A DNA stretch of 64,000 nucleotides from Rhodanobacteraceae bacterium (GTDB lineage Bacteria > Pseudomonadota > Gammaproteobacteria > Xanthomonadales > SZUA-5), in the NCBI GenBank assembly GCA_024234055.1, contig JACKOW010000007.1:124001-188000 (forward strand), written 5' to 3'. The position numbers and the translations under genes were made by a program. The first letter of the stretch is position 1, and the number at the start of each line of letters is the position of its first letter. The notes beneath the pieces were generated by a model that was not told the DNA's origin, made no database searches, and saw nothing but the letters and a program-made list of their open reading frames with translations. This document shows, in pieces, positions 51,679 to 60,926 of the stretch.

Positions 51679-54320
51679 CGCGATCCGTGGCTGACAAGCC
51701 TGCGCCGGCCACGGACTTGACCCGCCGTCGCGAGCACTTGGAGCAGTTCCGCACCGAGATCAAGCAGCGCTTTCGCGACAGCGGGCATGCCAGCGCCTGC
51801 ATACGAGCCATCTCCAGCCGTATCGACAAGGAACTGCGGGCGCTGTGGGTCCAGACCGTGGCCACGAAAGTGCCGGCAGAATCGTCCGACGGTGCGCCCA
51901 GTGCCTGCCTGATCGCCACCGGCGGCTATGGCCGAGGGCAGCTCTTCCCCGGATCCGATGTCGACATCCTGGTGCTCTGCGCCGAGGGCCGCAGCCCGGC
52001 TCTGGACACAGCCGTGCGTGCCTTCCTGGCCGCTGCCTGGGATCTGGGCCTGGAACTGTCCCAGGCCGTGCGCACCCTGCCCGGCCTGATCGAATTCGCG
52101 CGCGAGGATCAGGCCGGCTACACAGCGCTGCTCGACGCCCGCTATCTGTGCGGCGACCGCAGCCTCAGTCAGCAGATGCAAGCGCAGTTGCAGGCGCCCG
52201 ATCTGTGGCCGCCGGCAGATTTTCTACGGGCCAAGGTTGATGAACGCGACGAGCGCCACAGCCGCCACGCCGATACCGCCCACAATCTGGAGCCCAATCT
52301 CAAGAACGGTCGCGGCGCCCTGCGCGATCTGCAGACCACGCGCTGGATCGCCAAGCGCTGTTTCGGTGTGTCGCGCTGGCCGGCACTGGTGGAACTGGGC
52401 TTGCTCGAAGCCGACGAGGCCCGCCGTCTGGCACGTGCCGAGGCCTGGCTGTCCACCCTGCGATTCGCGCTGCATGTGATCAGCGGCCGCCACGAGGAGC
52501 GGGTGCTGTTCGACTACCAGCCGGCACTGGCGCAGTTGTTCAATCGCCCGGGCTCGCATCCGCGCGAGCATCCGGTCGAGTCACTGATGCACCGGTACTT
52601 TCGCGCAGCCAGCGATATCGACCGCCTCTCGCAAGCCCTGATCGAACGCATGGCGCGCCGCGTGGAAGAAGTGCACACGCCGCTGGCGACCATTGCCGGC
52701 AGCCAGCACTTCGGCCTGCGTGAAGACGCCATCGAAGCCCTGGACAGCTACAAGGGATTCACCGCCCCGGCGGATCTGATGGAGCCCTTTCAATGCCTGA
52801 CCCGGAATGCCAGCTCGCGCACACTGGGCCCTGATCTGGCTCAGGCGCTGGCCAAGGCCTTGCCCAGATTCAGACGGGCCCTGGCCCAGGATCGGCTGGC
52901 CCACGAGGCGCTGGAATCGATCCTGCGCACGCGCCGGCCTTTCCGCGCCTTGAGCGAAATGCACCGCCATGGTCTGCTCGGCGCATTGCTGCCCGCCTTT
53001 GCGCGTGTCAGCGGACGGATGCAGTACGATTTGTTCCATGTCTACACCGTCGATCAGCACACGCTGTTCCTGATTCGCAATCTGGAACGCTTTTTCGAAC
53101 CGGAAGCCGACAAGCAGTTCGAACTCGCCCACGAGCTGGCGCAACGCGTGCGCCAGCCAGAGCTGCTGTTCTACGCCGGCATCTTCCACGATATCGCCAA
53201 GGGCCGCGGCGGGGACCACTCGCAACTGGGCGCCGGCGATGCCCGCCGCTACCTGCGCGGCCTGGGCTGCGCCCGGGCCGACATCGAAATGGTGGCCTGG
53301 CTGGTGGAGAACCACCTGCTGATGTCGGTCACGGCACAGAAGCAGGATATCCAGGATCCAGAAGTGGTGCGCCGATTCGCCGAAAAGGTGGGCGACTGGG
53401 AACGGCTCGAATGCCTGTACCTGCTGACCGTGGCTGATATCCGCGCCACCAATCCCAAGCTCTGGAACGGCTGGAAGAGCAAGCTGCTGAGCGACCTCTA
53501 CCAGGCCGCCCGATTCCAGCTGCGGCGCGGCACCGATCAACCCGTCAACCGCCAGGATCGCGTGCGCGCAACGCGCCTGAAGGCGCTGGAGTTACTGACC
53601 GGCGAAGGCTGCATGTTCAGCGCCGTCGAGGCGCTCTGGGATGACTTTCCGGAACAGAGCTTCTGGCGTTACACACCGGATCAGCTGCGCTGGCTGACCC
53701 ATGCCATCGTCAGCGGCGGTCGGCCCGGCCAGCCCCTGATCGCCGTCCGCGCGGTCGGCGGCGGCGGCACCCGCGAGATCTTCGTGCGTGTTCCCGACCA
53801 GGCCGGCATCTTCGCCACGATCACCTCGATGCTGGATCGCATGGATCTGTCAGTCATTGCCGCGCGGATCATGACCTGCAAGTCCAGGCACACCCTGGAC
53901 ACCTTCCAGGTGCTGGACATGCGCAAGGAAGAGCAGGATTCGATGACCCGCAATCTGGAGATCCAGATGGCGCTCAGCATGGCTTTCGCCGAAAAGCCGC
54001 TGAAACCCCGCCTGGCCAAGCGCAGAGCCACCCGCGAACAGCGTCTGTTCAAGTTTCCACCACGCATCGCCTTCGAATCGCGCAGCGATGACAGCGGTAC
54101 CCTGCTGTCACTGGTGTGCGCCGACCGCCCCGGCCTGCTGGCCAGCGTCGCCCACGCCTTCAAGGATGCCGACGTGCGCGTGCATTCGGCCCGCATCGCC
54201 ACCTTCGGCGAGCGCGCCGAGGATTTCTTCACCGTGACCACCCAGGACGGCCAGAAACTCGACGCCGCCGGCGCCGAGCGCGTGCGTGAAGCGCTGCTGG
54301 CCAGGGTCAGCGACAGCTGA
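51675..54320 (+). CDS. glnD: Bifunctional uridylyltransferase/uridylyl-removing enzyme GlnD
   Basis: This 881-residue protein senses glutamine and modifies PII. An N-terminal nucleotidyltransferase domain has GGYGRGQLFPGSDVDILVL (about 84-102), a central HD hydrolase has HDIAKGRGGDHSQLG (about 505) and two ACT domains follow (FVRVPDQAGIFATITSMLDR and LVCADRPGLLASVAHAFKDA). The start is taken as the TTG at 51675, which overlaps the map stop (TTGA) and has GGAGAG at good spacing; a GTG at 51687 is the alternative. Length matches E. coli GlnD (890). Confidence 0.94.
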   Translation: MTRSVADKPAPATDLTRRREHLEQFRTEIKQRFRDSGHASACIRAISSRIDKELRALWVQTVATKVPAESSDGAPSACLIATGGYGRGQLFPGSDVDILVLCAEGRSPALDTAVRAFLAAAWDLGLELSQAVRTLPGLIEFAREDQAGYTALLDARYLCGDRSLSQQMQAQLQAPDLWPPADFLRAKVDERDERHSRHADTAHNLEPNLKNGRGALRDLQTTRWIAKRCFGVSRWPALVELGLLEADEARRLARAEAWLSTLRFALHVISGRHEERVLFDYQPALAQLFNRPGSHPREHPVESLMHRYFRAASDIDRLSQALIERMARRVEEVHTPLATIAGSQHFGLREDAIEALDSYKGFTAPADLMEPFQCLTRNASSRTLGPDLAQALAKALPRFRRALAQDRLAHEALESILRTRRPFRALSEMHRHGLLGALLPAFARVSGRMQYDLFHVYTVDQHTLFLIRNLERFFEPEADKQFELAHELAQRVRQPELLFYAGIFHDIAKGRGGDHSQLGAGDARRYLRGLGCARADIEMVAWLVENHLLMSVTAQKQDIQDPEVVRRFAEKVGDWERLECLYLLTVADIRATNPKLWNGWKSKLLSDLYQAARFQLRRGTDQPVNRQDRVRATRLKALELLTGEGCMFSAVEALWDDFPEQSFWRYTPDQLRWLTHAIVSGGRPGQPLIAVRAVGGGGTREIFVRVPDQAGIFATITSMLDRMDLSVIAARIMTCKSRHTLDTFQVLDMRKEEQDSMTRNLEIQMALSMAFAEKPLKPRLAKRRATREQRLFKFPPRIAFESRSDDSGTLLSLVCADRPGLLASVAHAFKDADVRVHSARIATFGERAEDFFTVTTQDGQKLDAAGAERVREALLARVSDS

Positions 54321-54346
54321 CAAGCGCGCGCCGCGCCCGTCTTGAC

Positions 54347-54541
54347 GTAGGAGCGACCTCGCGTCGCGACCGCTTCAACGTGGGAGCGACCTTGCGTCGC
54401 GACCGCTTCAACGTAGGAGCGACCTTGCGTCGCGACCGCTTCAACGTAGGAGCGACCTTGCGTCGCGACCGCTTCAACGTAGGAGCGACCTCGCGTCGCG
54501 ACCGCTTCAACGTAGGAGCGACCTTGCGTCACGACCGCAGC
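54347..54541. repeat. Six tandem copies of a 33-bp unit
   Basis: Copies start at 54347, 54380, 54413, 54446, 54479 and 54512, a period of exactly 33 bp. The unit is GTAGGAGCGACCTTGCGTCG followed by CGACCGCTTCAAC. Copies differ only at a few positions (CTCG/CTTG, GTAGG/GTGGG). The GCGACCTTGCGTCGC core is a palindrome. It lies after glnD in the 590-bp gap 54321-54910. Being 33 bp, it reads through in all frames. Confidence 0.85.
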
Positions 54542-54594
54542 CATCGGAATACGACACCAGCTGATCGTCTCGCTCGCTGGCGGGCAAGAGCATC

Positions 54595-54697
54595 AACGCA
54601 GAGAACGCTGAGGGCCGCTGAGAACACGGAGAAAAGCAAAGTGGATGTGGACGAGCTCCTCTCTGCGTTCCTTGCGCCCCTCAGCGTTCTCTGCGTT
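54595..54697. repeat. Inverted-repeat element of the AACGCAGAG family
   Basis: AACGCAGAGAACGCTGAGGG at 54595-54614 and its exact complement CCCTCAGCGTTCTCTGCGTT at 54678-54697 enclose about 63 bp. It is the most intact copy of a family also seen at 47298-47402, near 34978-35012 and near 4371-4390. Confidence 0.75.
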
Positions 54698-54780
54698 CCG
54701 CTACTGCCAACAGCGCAACGAGGTTCCCGATCTTCGTCACCGCCTCCCGACACCACGGTCGCGCCACAAGGGCGCTCCTA

Positions 54781-54858
54781 CTGTGGGAGCGGCTTCAGCC
54801 GCGAAAGTGGCTACCGTCGCCCAGAAAACGCCGTCGCGGACAGAGTCCGCTCCCACAG
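54781..54858. repeat. REP-like palindrome (CTGTGGGAGCGG family)
   Basis: CTGTGGGAGCGGCTTCAGCC on the left and GACAGAGTCCGCTCCCACAG on the right, with about 38 bases between. A GGTCGCGCCACAAGGGCGCT copy lies directly upstream at 54759-54778. It is about 50 bp before the dapD start. Confidence 0.65.
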
Positions 54859-54910
54859 GGATTGACGCAATCTCGTAGCATCGGCGGCTGACTTTCAAGG
54901 ATCCTTCCTC

Positions 54911-55741
54911 ATGACCAACTCAAGCTCGGGCTTGTCCGAACTGATCAACCGCGCTTTCGAGGCGCGCAACGACTACGCCCCGGATCGAGTGCCAGCCGAG
55001 GTCGCGGGCGCTGTAGAAGCCGTGATGGAAGGCCTGGAATCGGGGCAGCTGCGGGTGGCGGAACCGGTGGATGGCGGCTGGCAGGTCCATGAATGGATCA
55101 AGAAGGCGGTGCTGCTGTATTTCCGCATCAACGCAACTGTCGCCATGCCGGCCAGCCCGGCCAACTTCTATGACAAGGTGCCACTGCGCTTCGCCGAGGC
55201 CGGTGAGGAGCAGTTCAAGGCCGTTGGCGCCCGCGTGGTGCCGGGCGCGGTGATTCGCCGCGGCGCGCATGTGGCCAGCAATGTGGTGGTGATGCCGAGC
55301 TTCATCAACATCGGTGCCCACGTCGGTGCCGGCACCATGGTCGACACCTGGGCAACTGTGGGGTCCTGCGCCCAGATCGGCCGCAATGTGCATCTGTCGG
55401 GCGGCGCCGGCATTGGCGGCGTGCTGGAACCGCTGCAGGCAGCGCCGACCATCATCGAGGACGATTGCTTCATCGGCGCCCGCTCCGAAGTGGTCGAAGG
55501 CGTGATCGTCGAGCGCGGCAGTGTCATCGGCATGGGCGTTTTCCTCGGCCAGAGCACCCGCATCTACGATCGCGCCAGCAAGACCGTCAGCTATGGTCGG
55601 GTGCCAGCCGGATCAGTGGTGGTCGCCGGCAGCCTGCCGGCCGCCGACGGCAGCCACAGCCTGTACGCGGCCATCATCGTCAAGCGCGTCGACGAGCGCA
55701 CCCGCGCCAAGACCAGCTTGAATGAGCTACTGAGGGAGTGA
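54911..55741 (+). CDS. dapD: Tetrahydrodipicolinate N-succinyltransferase
   Basis: This 276-residue beta-helix enzyme succinylates tetrahydrodipicolinate in the succinylase branch of lysine and meso-diaminopimelate synthesis. An N-terminal helical domain (SGLSELINRAFEARNDYAPD) precedes hexapeptide repeats (VVPGAVIRRGAHVASNVVVM, then GGVLEPLQAAPTIIEDDCFI followed by GARSEV). Length and motifs are normal. It precedes the ArsC-like and dapE genes. Confidence 0.96.
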   Translation: MTNSSSGLSELINRAFEARNDYAPDRVPAEVAGAVEAVMEGLESGQLRVAEPVDGGWQVHEWIKKAVLLYFRINATVAMPASPANFYDKVPLRFAEAGEEQFKAVGARVVPGAVIRRGAHVASNVVVMPSFINIGAHVGAGTMVDTWATVGSCAQIGRNVHLSGGAGIGGVLEPLQAAPTIIEDDCFIGARSEVVEGVIVERGSVIGMGVFLGQSTRIYDRASKTVSYGRVPAGSVVVAGSLPAADGSHSLYAAIIVKRVDERTRAKTSLNELLRE

Positions 55742-55755
55742 GCCCACCTGTTTTG

Positions 55756-55882
55756 GTAGGTCCAGACTCGTCTGGACCTACAAGAGCCGCGCCGGCAGCC
55801 GACCTGTGGGAGAGCGGGCTCCGCCCGCGATGGCTTTTGCCTTCCCTGGCCAGAAGCATCGCGGCTGAAGCCGCTCCCACAG
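55756..55882. repeat. Two adjacent palindromic repeats between dapD and the ArsC-like gene
   Basis: 55756-55781 is GTAGGTCCAGAC, a TC spacer and GTCTGGACCTAC, a 26-bp perfect palindrome of the family seen at 25205 and 28826. 55804-55882 is a CTGTGGGAGAGCGGGCTCCG to GCTGAAGCCGCTCCCACAGG palindrome with about 40 bases between its arms. Confidence 0.7.
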
Positions 55883-55932
55883 GCGCAGCGCCGCCGCAGG
55901 AAATCCCAACCCGATCAGGAGCCCATTTCCCA

Positions 55933-56301
55933 ATGACTCTGGCACCCACCCTCTACGGTCTCCCCCACTGCGACACCTGCAAGAAAGCCCGCGCCTGGCT
56001 GACGGCGCGTGGCATCGCCCATGAGTTTGTCGACTACCGTGCCCAGCCGCTGTCCCCCGCACAGTTGCAGGAAGCAGCAGCGGCGCTCGGCTGGGACAAG
56101 CTGGTCAACCGCGCCAGCACCACCTGGCGCCAGCTGGACGAGGCCGACAAGGCTGCCGAAAGCCCGGCGCAATGGCTGGATCTGCTGGCGCGTTACCCGA
56201 CGCTGATCCGTCGCCCCTTGCTGATCGACGGCAGCCACTTTGACGCGGGCTTCAAGGAATCCCGCTACGCTGCGCACTTTGTTTCCGGAGCCGATGCGTG
56301 A
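55933..56301 (+). CDS. ArsC/Spx/YffB-family thioredoxin-fold protein
   Basis: This 122-residue protein has TLYGLPHCDTCKKARAWLTA with Cys13 and Cys16, LGWDKLVNRASTTWRQLDEA and LIRRPLLIDG, as in YffB/MgsR members of the ArsC family. E. coli YffB also precedes dapE. True arsenate reductases have a different Cys setting, so arsenate reduction is not claimed. The start at 55933 is the first ATG of the fold; the last four bases overlap dapE (GTGA). Confidence 0.88.
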   Translation: MTLAPTLYGLPHCDTCKKARAWLTARGIAHEFVDYRAQPLSPAQLQEAAAALGWDKLVNRASTTWRQLDEADKAAESPAQWLDLLARYPTLIRRPLLIDGSHFDAGFKESRYAAHFVSGADA

Positions 56302-57428
56302 GCGATGCCGTCCTGACACTGACTGAAGAACTGATCTCGCGGGCATCGGTCACGCCCGATGATGCGGGCTGCCAGACATTGATCGCCGATCGCCTCGGCG
56401 CCGCCGGTTTCGAGATCCATCATCTGCGCTTTGGCGACACCGACAATCTCTGGGCCACCCATGGCCGTGGCGCACCTGTGTTGGCGCTGGTCGGCCATAC
56501 CGATGTCGTTCCCACCGGTCCGCTGGAGCACTGGATCAGCCCGCCCTTCGAGCCGACGCGCCGCGATGGCCGCCTGTACGGTCGCGGCGCCGCCGACATG
56601 AAATCGGCCATCGCGGCACTGACGCTGGCGGCCGAACGCTACGTGGCCGCGTATCCGGATCATCCCGGCACGCTCGCCATCCTCTACACCAGCGATGAGG
56701 AAGGTCCCGCCAAGGACGGCATCCAGGCGGTCATGCCCTGGTTGGCAGAGCGCGGCATTCAGCTCGATTACGCCTTGATCGGCGAGCCCTCCTCTGGCGC
56801 CAGACAAGGCGATCGCATCCGCGTCGGTCGGCGCGGATCCATGCACGGCTATCTGACCATCAAGGGTATTCAGGGCCATGTCGCCTACCCGGATCAGGCC
56901 CTCAATCCCATCCATGCCTTCGCCCCGGCCCTGCTGGAGCTGGTCCAGACCCGTTTCGATGAAGGCAACAGCCATTTCCCACCGACCTCCTTCCAGATCT
57001 ACGAGGTCAAGGCCGGAACCGGGGCCAACAACATCATCCCCGGCGAACTCAGTGTCAATTTCAATTTCCGCTATGGCACGGCATCGACTGAAGCCAGCCT
57101 GCGGGCGCAGGTCGAGGGCATCCTCAAGCACCACGGCCTGCAGTTCGAACTGCGTACGCGGGTCGCCAGCGCACCGTTCCTCACTGAAAAGCGCGCCCTG
57201 ATCGAGGCTGTGCGCGCCGCCTCGCGCGAGCATCTGGGCATCGATCCGGTCGAAGACACCGGCGGCGGCACCTCCGACGGCCGTTTCATCTCCCCCGCTG
57301 GCGCCGAAGTGGTCGAACTCGGCCCGCTCAACGACAGCATCCACAAGGTCAACGAATGGGTTGCGATCGAAGATCTCGAACCCCTCGCCCAAACCTACCA
57401 AGGCGTCATCGAGCGCCTGCTGTCGTAG
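56298..57428 (+). CDS. dapE: Succinyl-diaminopimelate desuccinylase
   Basis: This 376-residue zinc peptidase-family enzyme removes succinate from N-succinyl-LL-DAP. Metal ligands lie in LALVGHTDVVPTG (His and Asp), YGRGAADMKSAI (bridging Asp), TSDEEGPAKDG (catalytic Glu and Glu ligand) and the C-terminal His in LNDSIHKVNEW. It begins with GTG, overlapping the upstream stop by 4 bp, so it is translationally coupled. With dapD it covers two steps of the same branch. Confidence 0.96.
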   Translation: MSDAVLTLTEELISRASVTPDDAGCQTLIADRLGAAGFEIHHLRFGDTDNLWATHGRGAPVLALVGHTDVVPTGPLEHWISPPFEPTRRDGRLYGRGAADMKSAIAALTLAAERYVAAYPDHPGTLAILYTSDEEGPAKDGIQAVMPWLAERGIQLDYALIGEPSSGARQGDRIRVGRRGSMHGYLTIKGIQGHVAYPDQALNPIHAFAPALLELVQTRFDEGNSHFPPTSFQIYEVKAGTGANNIIPGELSVNFNFRYGTASTEASLRAQVEGILKHHGLQFELRTRVASAPFLTEKRALIEAVRAASREHLGIDPVEDTGGGTSDGRFISPAGAEVVELGPLNDSIHKVNEWVAIEDLEPLAQTYQGVIERLLS

Positions 57429-57571
57429 CTCTTGATGCTGTAGCCCGTTGTGCCGCGCAGCGGCTCAGCGGGGCTTTTCGCACCTCCGCCCGGACAGCGC
57501 TGCGCGCAGTTCGGGCTACAACAGCCGGGCGCTCCGCTCTTGCTGCCACCGATCTGCGCTAATCTCCGCCG

Positions 57572-59596
57572 ATGCCTGCACGCCCGCCGATTCCGCATAC
57601 GCTGATCTCCGAGCCGCCAGTGGCCGCCAAGCCGAAGATACGCCCGTCGAAAATGGGCAAATGGCGGGCATTGGTGCTGGTGCTGGTGCACGTGCTGATC
57701 GGTCTGCACATCGCCCACTGGCTGAGCACCGGCGAATCACTGACGCCGGTGGAACCCTCGGAAGCGATGGCCTTCAGCCGCTCGTCGATCGTCAACACCG
57801 GCTTGTTGTTCTTTGCCGCCACCATTGTGCTGACCGCCATCTTTGGACGTTTCTTCTGCGGCTGGGGCTGCCATGTGCTGGCCCTGCAGGATCTTTGCCG
57901 TCACTGGATGCTGAAACTTGGCATCACCCCGCGGCCGTTGAAATCCAGGGCCCTGATGTGGGTGCCGGCGCTGGCCTTCTTCTACATGTTCCTTTGGCCT
58001 GCGCTGTATCGATGGTGGATCGGCGACAGTCTGGCCGTGCGTGGCTGGGAACTCACCACCACCGAATTCTGGGCGACTTTTCCTGGCCTGATCGTCGGCG
58101 CGCTCACCTTTCTGGTTTGCGGGTTCGCCTGCGTCTATTTTCTCGGAGCCAAAGGATTCTGCACTTATGCCTGTCCCTATGGCGCGATCTTCTCGGCCGC
58201 CGATCGGGTGGCGCCGATGCGCATTCGTGTCACCGACGCCTGCGAGAGTTGCGGCCATTGCACGGCGGTGTGCAGCTCCAACGTCCGCGTGCACGAGGAA
58301 GTCCGTGATTGGGGCATGGTGGTCTCACCCGGCTGCATGAAGTGCCAGGACTGCGTGAGCGTCTGCCCCAAGGGCGCGTTGTATTACGGCGCCGGTCCGA
58401 TTCCGTTGTTCGCCAAGCCCCGTCCCGGCCGGGTCATCAAGCCGAAGACACCCGCACGTTGGGGCGACGAGATCCTGCTGGTGCTGAGTTTCGCCCTCGC
58501 CTTTCTGATACTGCGGGGACTCTATGGCGCGGTGCCCTTCCTGATGGCACTGGGATCCTCGGCGGTGGTGGCCTTTCTGGCGCTCACCGCAGCGCAACTG
58601 ATTCGCCAGCCGACGCTGGAGCGCCCGGGGCTGCGGCTGAAGCGCGGTGGCACGCTGCTGCCCATGGGGCGCGTGTTTGTCGGCGTGCTGGTTCTGCTGG
58701 TGCTCTTCCTCGCGCACAGCGCCTATTTGCAGGTCCACCAGGAACTCGGAGATCGCGCCTACGCGCAGACCGAGATCCTGCGGCGGACCGTGCTGGCGAC
58801 ACCAGACCAGTCGCCAGCCGTCTCCGATACAGCGCGTGCCGAGATCGAATCCGCGATACCGCATCTGCTCACGACCCAGCGCTGGGGGCTCACCGCTACG
58901 CTGGGCAATGCCGCCCGCCTGGCCTGGCTGCGGGCGCTCACCGGCAACACCGAGGCCGCCGAGGACAGCGCCCGAGTAGCGATCGATCGCCACGAACTGC
59001 CGGGAGAGATGCACCAGTTGCTGGCGCATCTGGCCCTGGCCAAAGGCGATGCCACGGCCGCCATCAGCGAATGGAATCTGGCCATCGAAGCCGAGCCCGA
59101 CCGTCCTGAAGCCTATCTGGCCCAGGGCCTGTTCCTGGCCCGCAATGGCGATGTCGGTACCGCACAACTGGTCTTCGATCGTGGACTGGCAGCGCAGATC
59201 CCGTCGCCGGAACTCAGCTACAACGCTGGACTGGCACGCGCGCTCAGTGGCAAAACCGAGGAATCGATCACGTTTTTCGAGCACGCCCTGGCGCTCAATC
59301 CGCAGTATCTGGAAGCCAGAGAGAATCTTGCGGGCATGCTCGCCAGTCTGGGCCGCTACCCGCAGAGCGCCATGCACTACCGGATTGCCCTGACCCAGAA
59401 GCCCGGGGACATCGGTACGCGCTTGCTGCTGGCAAGAGTCCTTTTCGAGTCGGGACAGGTGGAAGACGCAAAGGCCGCGATTCGTGAAGCATTGCAGATC
59501 GACCCCAGCAACACCGAGGCACGCGCTATGCTCGACGCACTCGGCGAACATGATTCCGGCGGATCGCTGCCGCCCTCATCAGAACGATCGAATTGA
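57572..59596 (+). CDS. NapH/CcoG-like membrane ferredoxin fused to TPR repeats
   Basis: This 674-residue protein has an N-terminal polyferredoxin membrane part: helices near 33-50, 74-92, 128-150 and 170-192, with FFCGWGCHVLALQDL (Cys96 and Cys100) and FCTYACPYGAI (Cys197 and Cys201). Two 4Fe-4S clusters follow in CESCGHCTAVC (224-234) and CMKCQDCVSVCPKG (255-265). Two further helices lie near 297-340 and 375-395. Residues about 440-665 are TPR-like (LALAKGDATAAISEWNLAIE). NapH and CcoG relatives pass electrons to periplasmic or membrane enzymes; the TPR fusion is unusual. An 8-bp inverted repeat (GAACGATC, 59582-59602) spans the stop. Confidence 0.85.
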   Translation: MPARPPIPHTLISEPPVAAKPKIRPSKMGKWRALVLVLVHVLIGLHIAHWLSTGESLTPVEPSEAMAFSRSSIVNTGLLFFAATIVLTAIFGRFFCGWGCHVLALQDLCRHWMLKLGITPRPLKSRALMWVPALAFFYMFLWPALYRWWIGDSLAVRGWELTTTEFWATFPGLIVGALTFLVCGFACVYFLGAKGFCTYACPYGAIFSAADRVAPMRIRVTDACESCGHCTAVCSSNVRVHEEVRDWGMVVSPGCMKCQDCVSVCPKGALYYGAGPIPLFAKPRPGRVIKPKTPARWGDEILLVLSFALAFLILRGLYGAVPFLMALGSSAVVAFLALTAAQLIRQPTLERPGLRLKRGGTLLPMGRVFVGVLVLLVLFLAHSAYLQVHQELGDRAYAQTEILRRTVLATPDQSPAVSDTARAEIESAIPHLLTTQRWGLTATLGNAARLAWLRALTGNTEAAEDSARVAIDRHELPGEMHQLLAHLALAKGDATAAISEWNLAIEAEPDRPEAYLAQGLFLARNGDVGTAQLVFDRGLAAQIPSPELSYNAGLARALSGKTEESITFFEHALALNPQYLEARENLAGMLASLGRYPQSAMHYRIALTQKPGDIGTRLLLARVLFESGQVEDAKAAIREALQIDPSNTEARAMLDALGEHDSGGSLPPSSERSN

Positions 59597-59621
59597 TCGT
59601 TCCTCGGTACCGGAGCAAGCA

Positions 59622-60896
59622 ATGCACGCAAGGCTCACATCTGTTACTCGGTTTGGATTCCTGATTTTCCTGCTGGTCGCCATGACCTTGTCCGGCGCTG
59701 CCCATGCTGCACCAGCCGGGCCTGATGTGACGGTGTTCTCGCTACCCAACATCACTAATTATGGTTCGGACAATGGTATCCGCGGCTACGCAATAGGCAC
59801 CACTTCCTGCAATATCGGCGATGCTCCCTTGAACTGGTGCAACCAGAGTGGGGGCTGCGGCCTCGGCACCACTAGCGCCGACCATCCGGTGATCGCGCAG
59901 AACATGTATCGACTCAAGAACGGCCGTTTCGATCAGATTGGTGCGGGCTGGCTGAAGCACGGTTTCACCTCACTGAATCAAAACTCGTCAGGCTGCGGAT
60001 CCGGAACCTGCTCCCAGCCTCCGCTGGGCGGGCGTCAGTTGGGCGTTGGCTGCACCGACCCCTACTCTTCCGGATTGAATGGCAGCTGGCCGCTGGGGCG
60101 AAAGTCGGAAGTCAATGCCACCACGGGCGTATTTCCCTACCCCTTCACCCAGGGCGGCGCCCAGTCGGTGGCGTGGAATCAGCGAGTCGCAGTGAAAGAG
60201 TCAGACATGGACTCGGCATTGAATCCAGGGGCGCGGTTCTTCGTTGAAGGCCACTACGTGGCACCCGACGATGCCCAGACTGGAAATGGGTTGAACAACG
60301 CGTCGTACCGTGAAGTCACCGTCAGCGCGGGCTCCTTCGGCCTGAACCTGCAGGGCACCACGGTACGTGAGAAAGCAGCCATCGAAGTCTGGCCCACCAT
60401 CGACAACACGGTGGAATTGATCAATGTCGATGTGCCCTCGGTTCCCCCACAGCGCTTTCACGTGGCCCGCAAAGTCACCGAAGTGACCCCCGGGCAGCTC
60501 TGGCACTACGAATACGCCATCCACAACATGAATTCGGATCGCGGCGCGGATCAACTCTCCATCGTGTTCGCCGGCAATACCATTTTCTCGGGCGTGGGAT
60601 TCAAGGACATCGATGCTCACTCCAACGAACCTTATGACACCACCGACTGGACATCCGCCACATCCGCAGACACGGTTCAGTGGACTACACCGCCATTCCC
60701 GTCGGCGCCGAACAACGCCAATGCCCTGCGCTGGGCCACGATGTACAACTTCTGGTTTGATGCGAATCGTCCGCCCAGTGAGATCACCACGCACAACCTC
60801 AGGCTGTTCAAGGCCGGTTCGCCGGCATCCATGGCTTTCCTGGAGAACCTCAGCTTCGTCTTTGCCAACGGCTTCGAAGGCGCGAGCGGCAACTGA
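59622..60896 (+). CDS. Secreted protein of unknown function with C-terminal NGFE motif
   Basis: This 424-residue protein has a signal peptide (MHARLTSVTRFGFLIFLLVA through SGAAHA). The mature part has several paired cysteines (SCNIGDAPLNWC; GCGSGTC) and aromatic, Gly- and Asn-rich strands; the C-terminal half looks like a beta-sandwich (VTPGQLWHYEYAIHNMNSDR). It ends LSFVFANGFEGASGN. I do not recognise a family. It begins 26 bp after the Fe-S/TPR gene and is probably co-transcribed with it. A longer frame from 59484 overlaps that gene and is rejected. Confidence 0.75.
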   Translation: MHARLTSVTRFGFLIFLLVAMTLSGAAHAAPAGPDVTVFSLPNITNYGSDNGIRGYAIGTTSCNIGDAPLNWCNQSGGCGLGTTSADHPVIAQNMYRLKNGRFDQIGAGWLKHGFTSLNQNSSGCGSGTCSQPPLGGRQLGVGCTDPYSSGLNGSWPLGRKSEVNATTGVFPYPFTQGGAQSVAWNQRVAVKESDMDSALNPGARFFVEGHYVAPDDAQTGNGLNNASYREVTVSAGSFGLNLQGTTVREKAAIEVWPTIDNTVELINVDVPSVPPQRFHVARKVTEVTPGQLWHYEYAIHNMNSDRGADQLSIVFAGNTIFSGVGFKDIDAHSNEPYDTTDWTSATSADTVQWTTPPFPSAPNNANALRWATMYNFWFDANRPPSEITTHNLRLFKAGSPASMAFLENLSFVFANGFEGASGN

Positions 60897-60926
60897 TTCG
60901 TTTCTGCCAACCGCTGTTGCCGCTAC

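Noticed and set aside
54347..54541. CRISPR-like array
   Set aside because: Repeats follow one another directly with no spacers, and no cas gene is present.
55933..56301. Arsenate resistance gene
   Set aside because: The Cys pattern and the dapE neighbour fit YffB-type proteins, and no ars genes are nearby.
57439..57520. Terminator or repeat in the dapE to Fe-S gene gap
   Set aside because: A 9-bp inverted pair (TGTAGCCCG and complement) spaced by 64 bases without a T-run is too weak to call.
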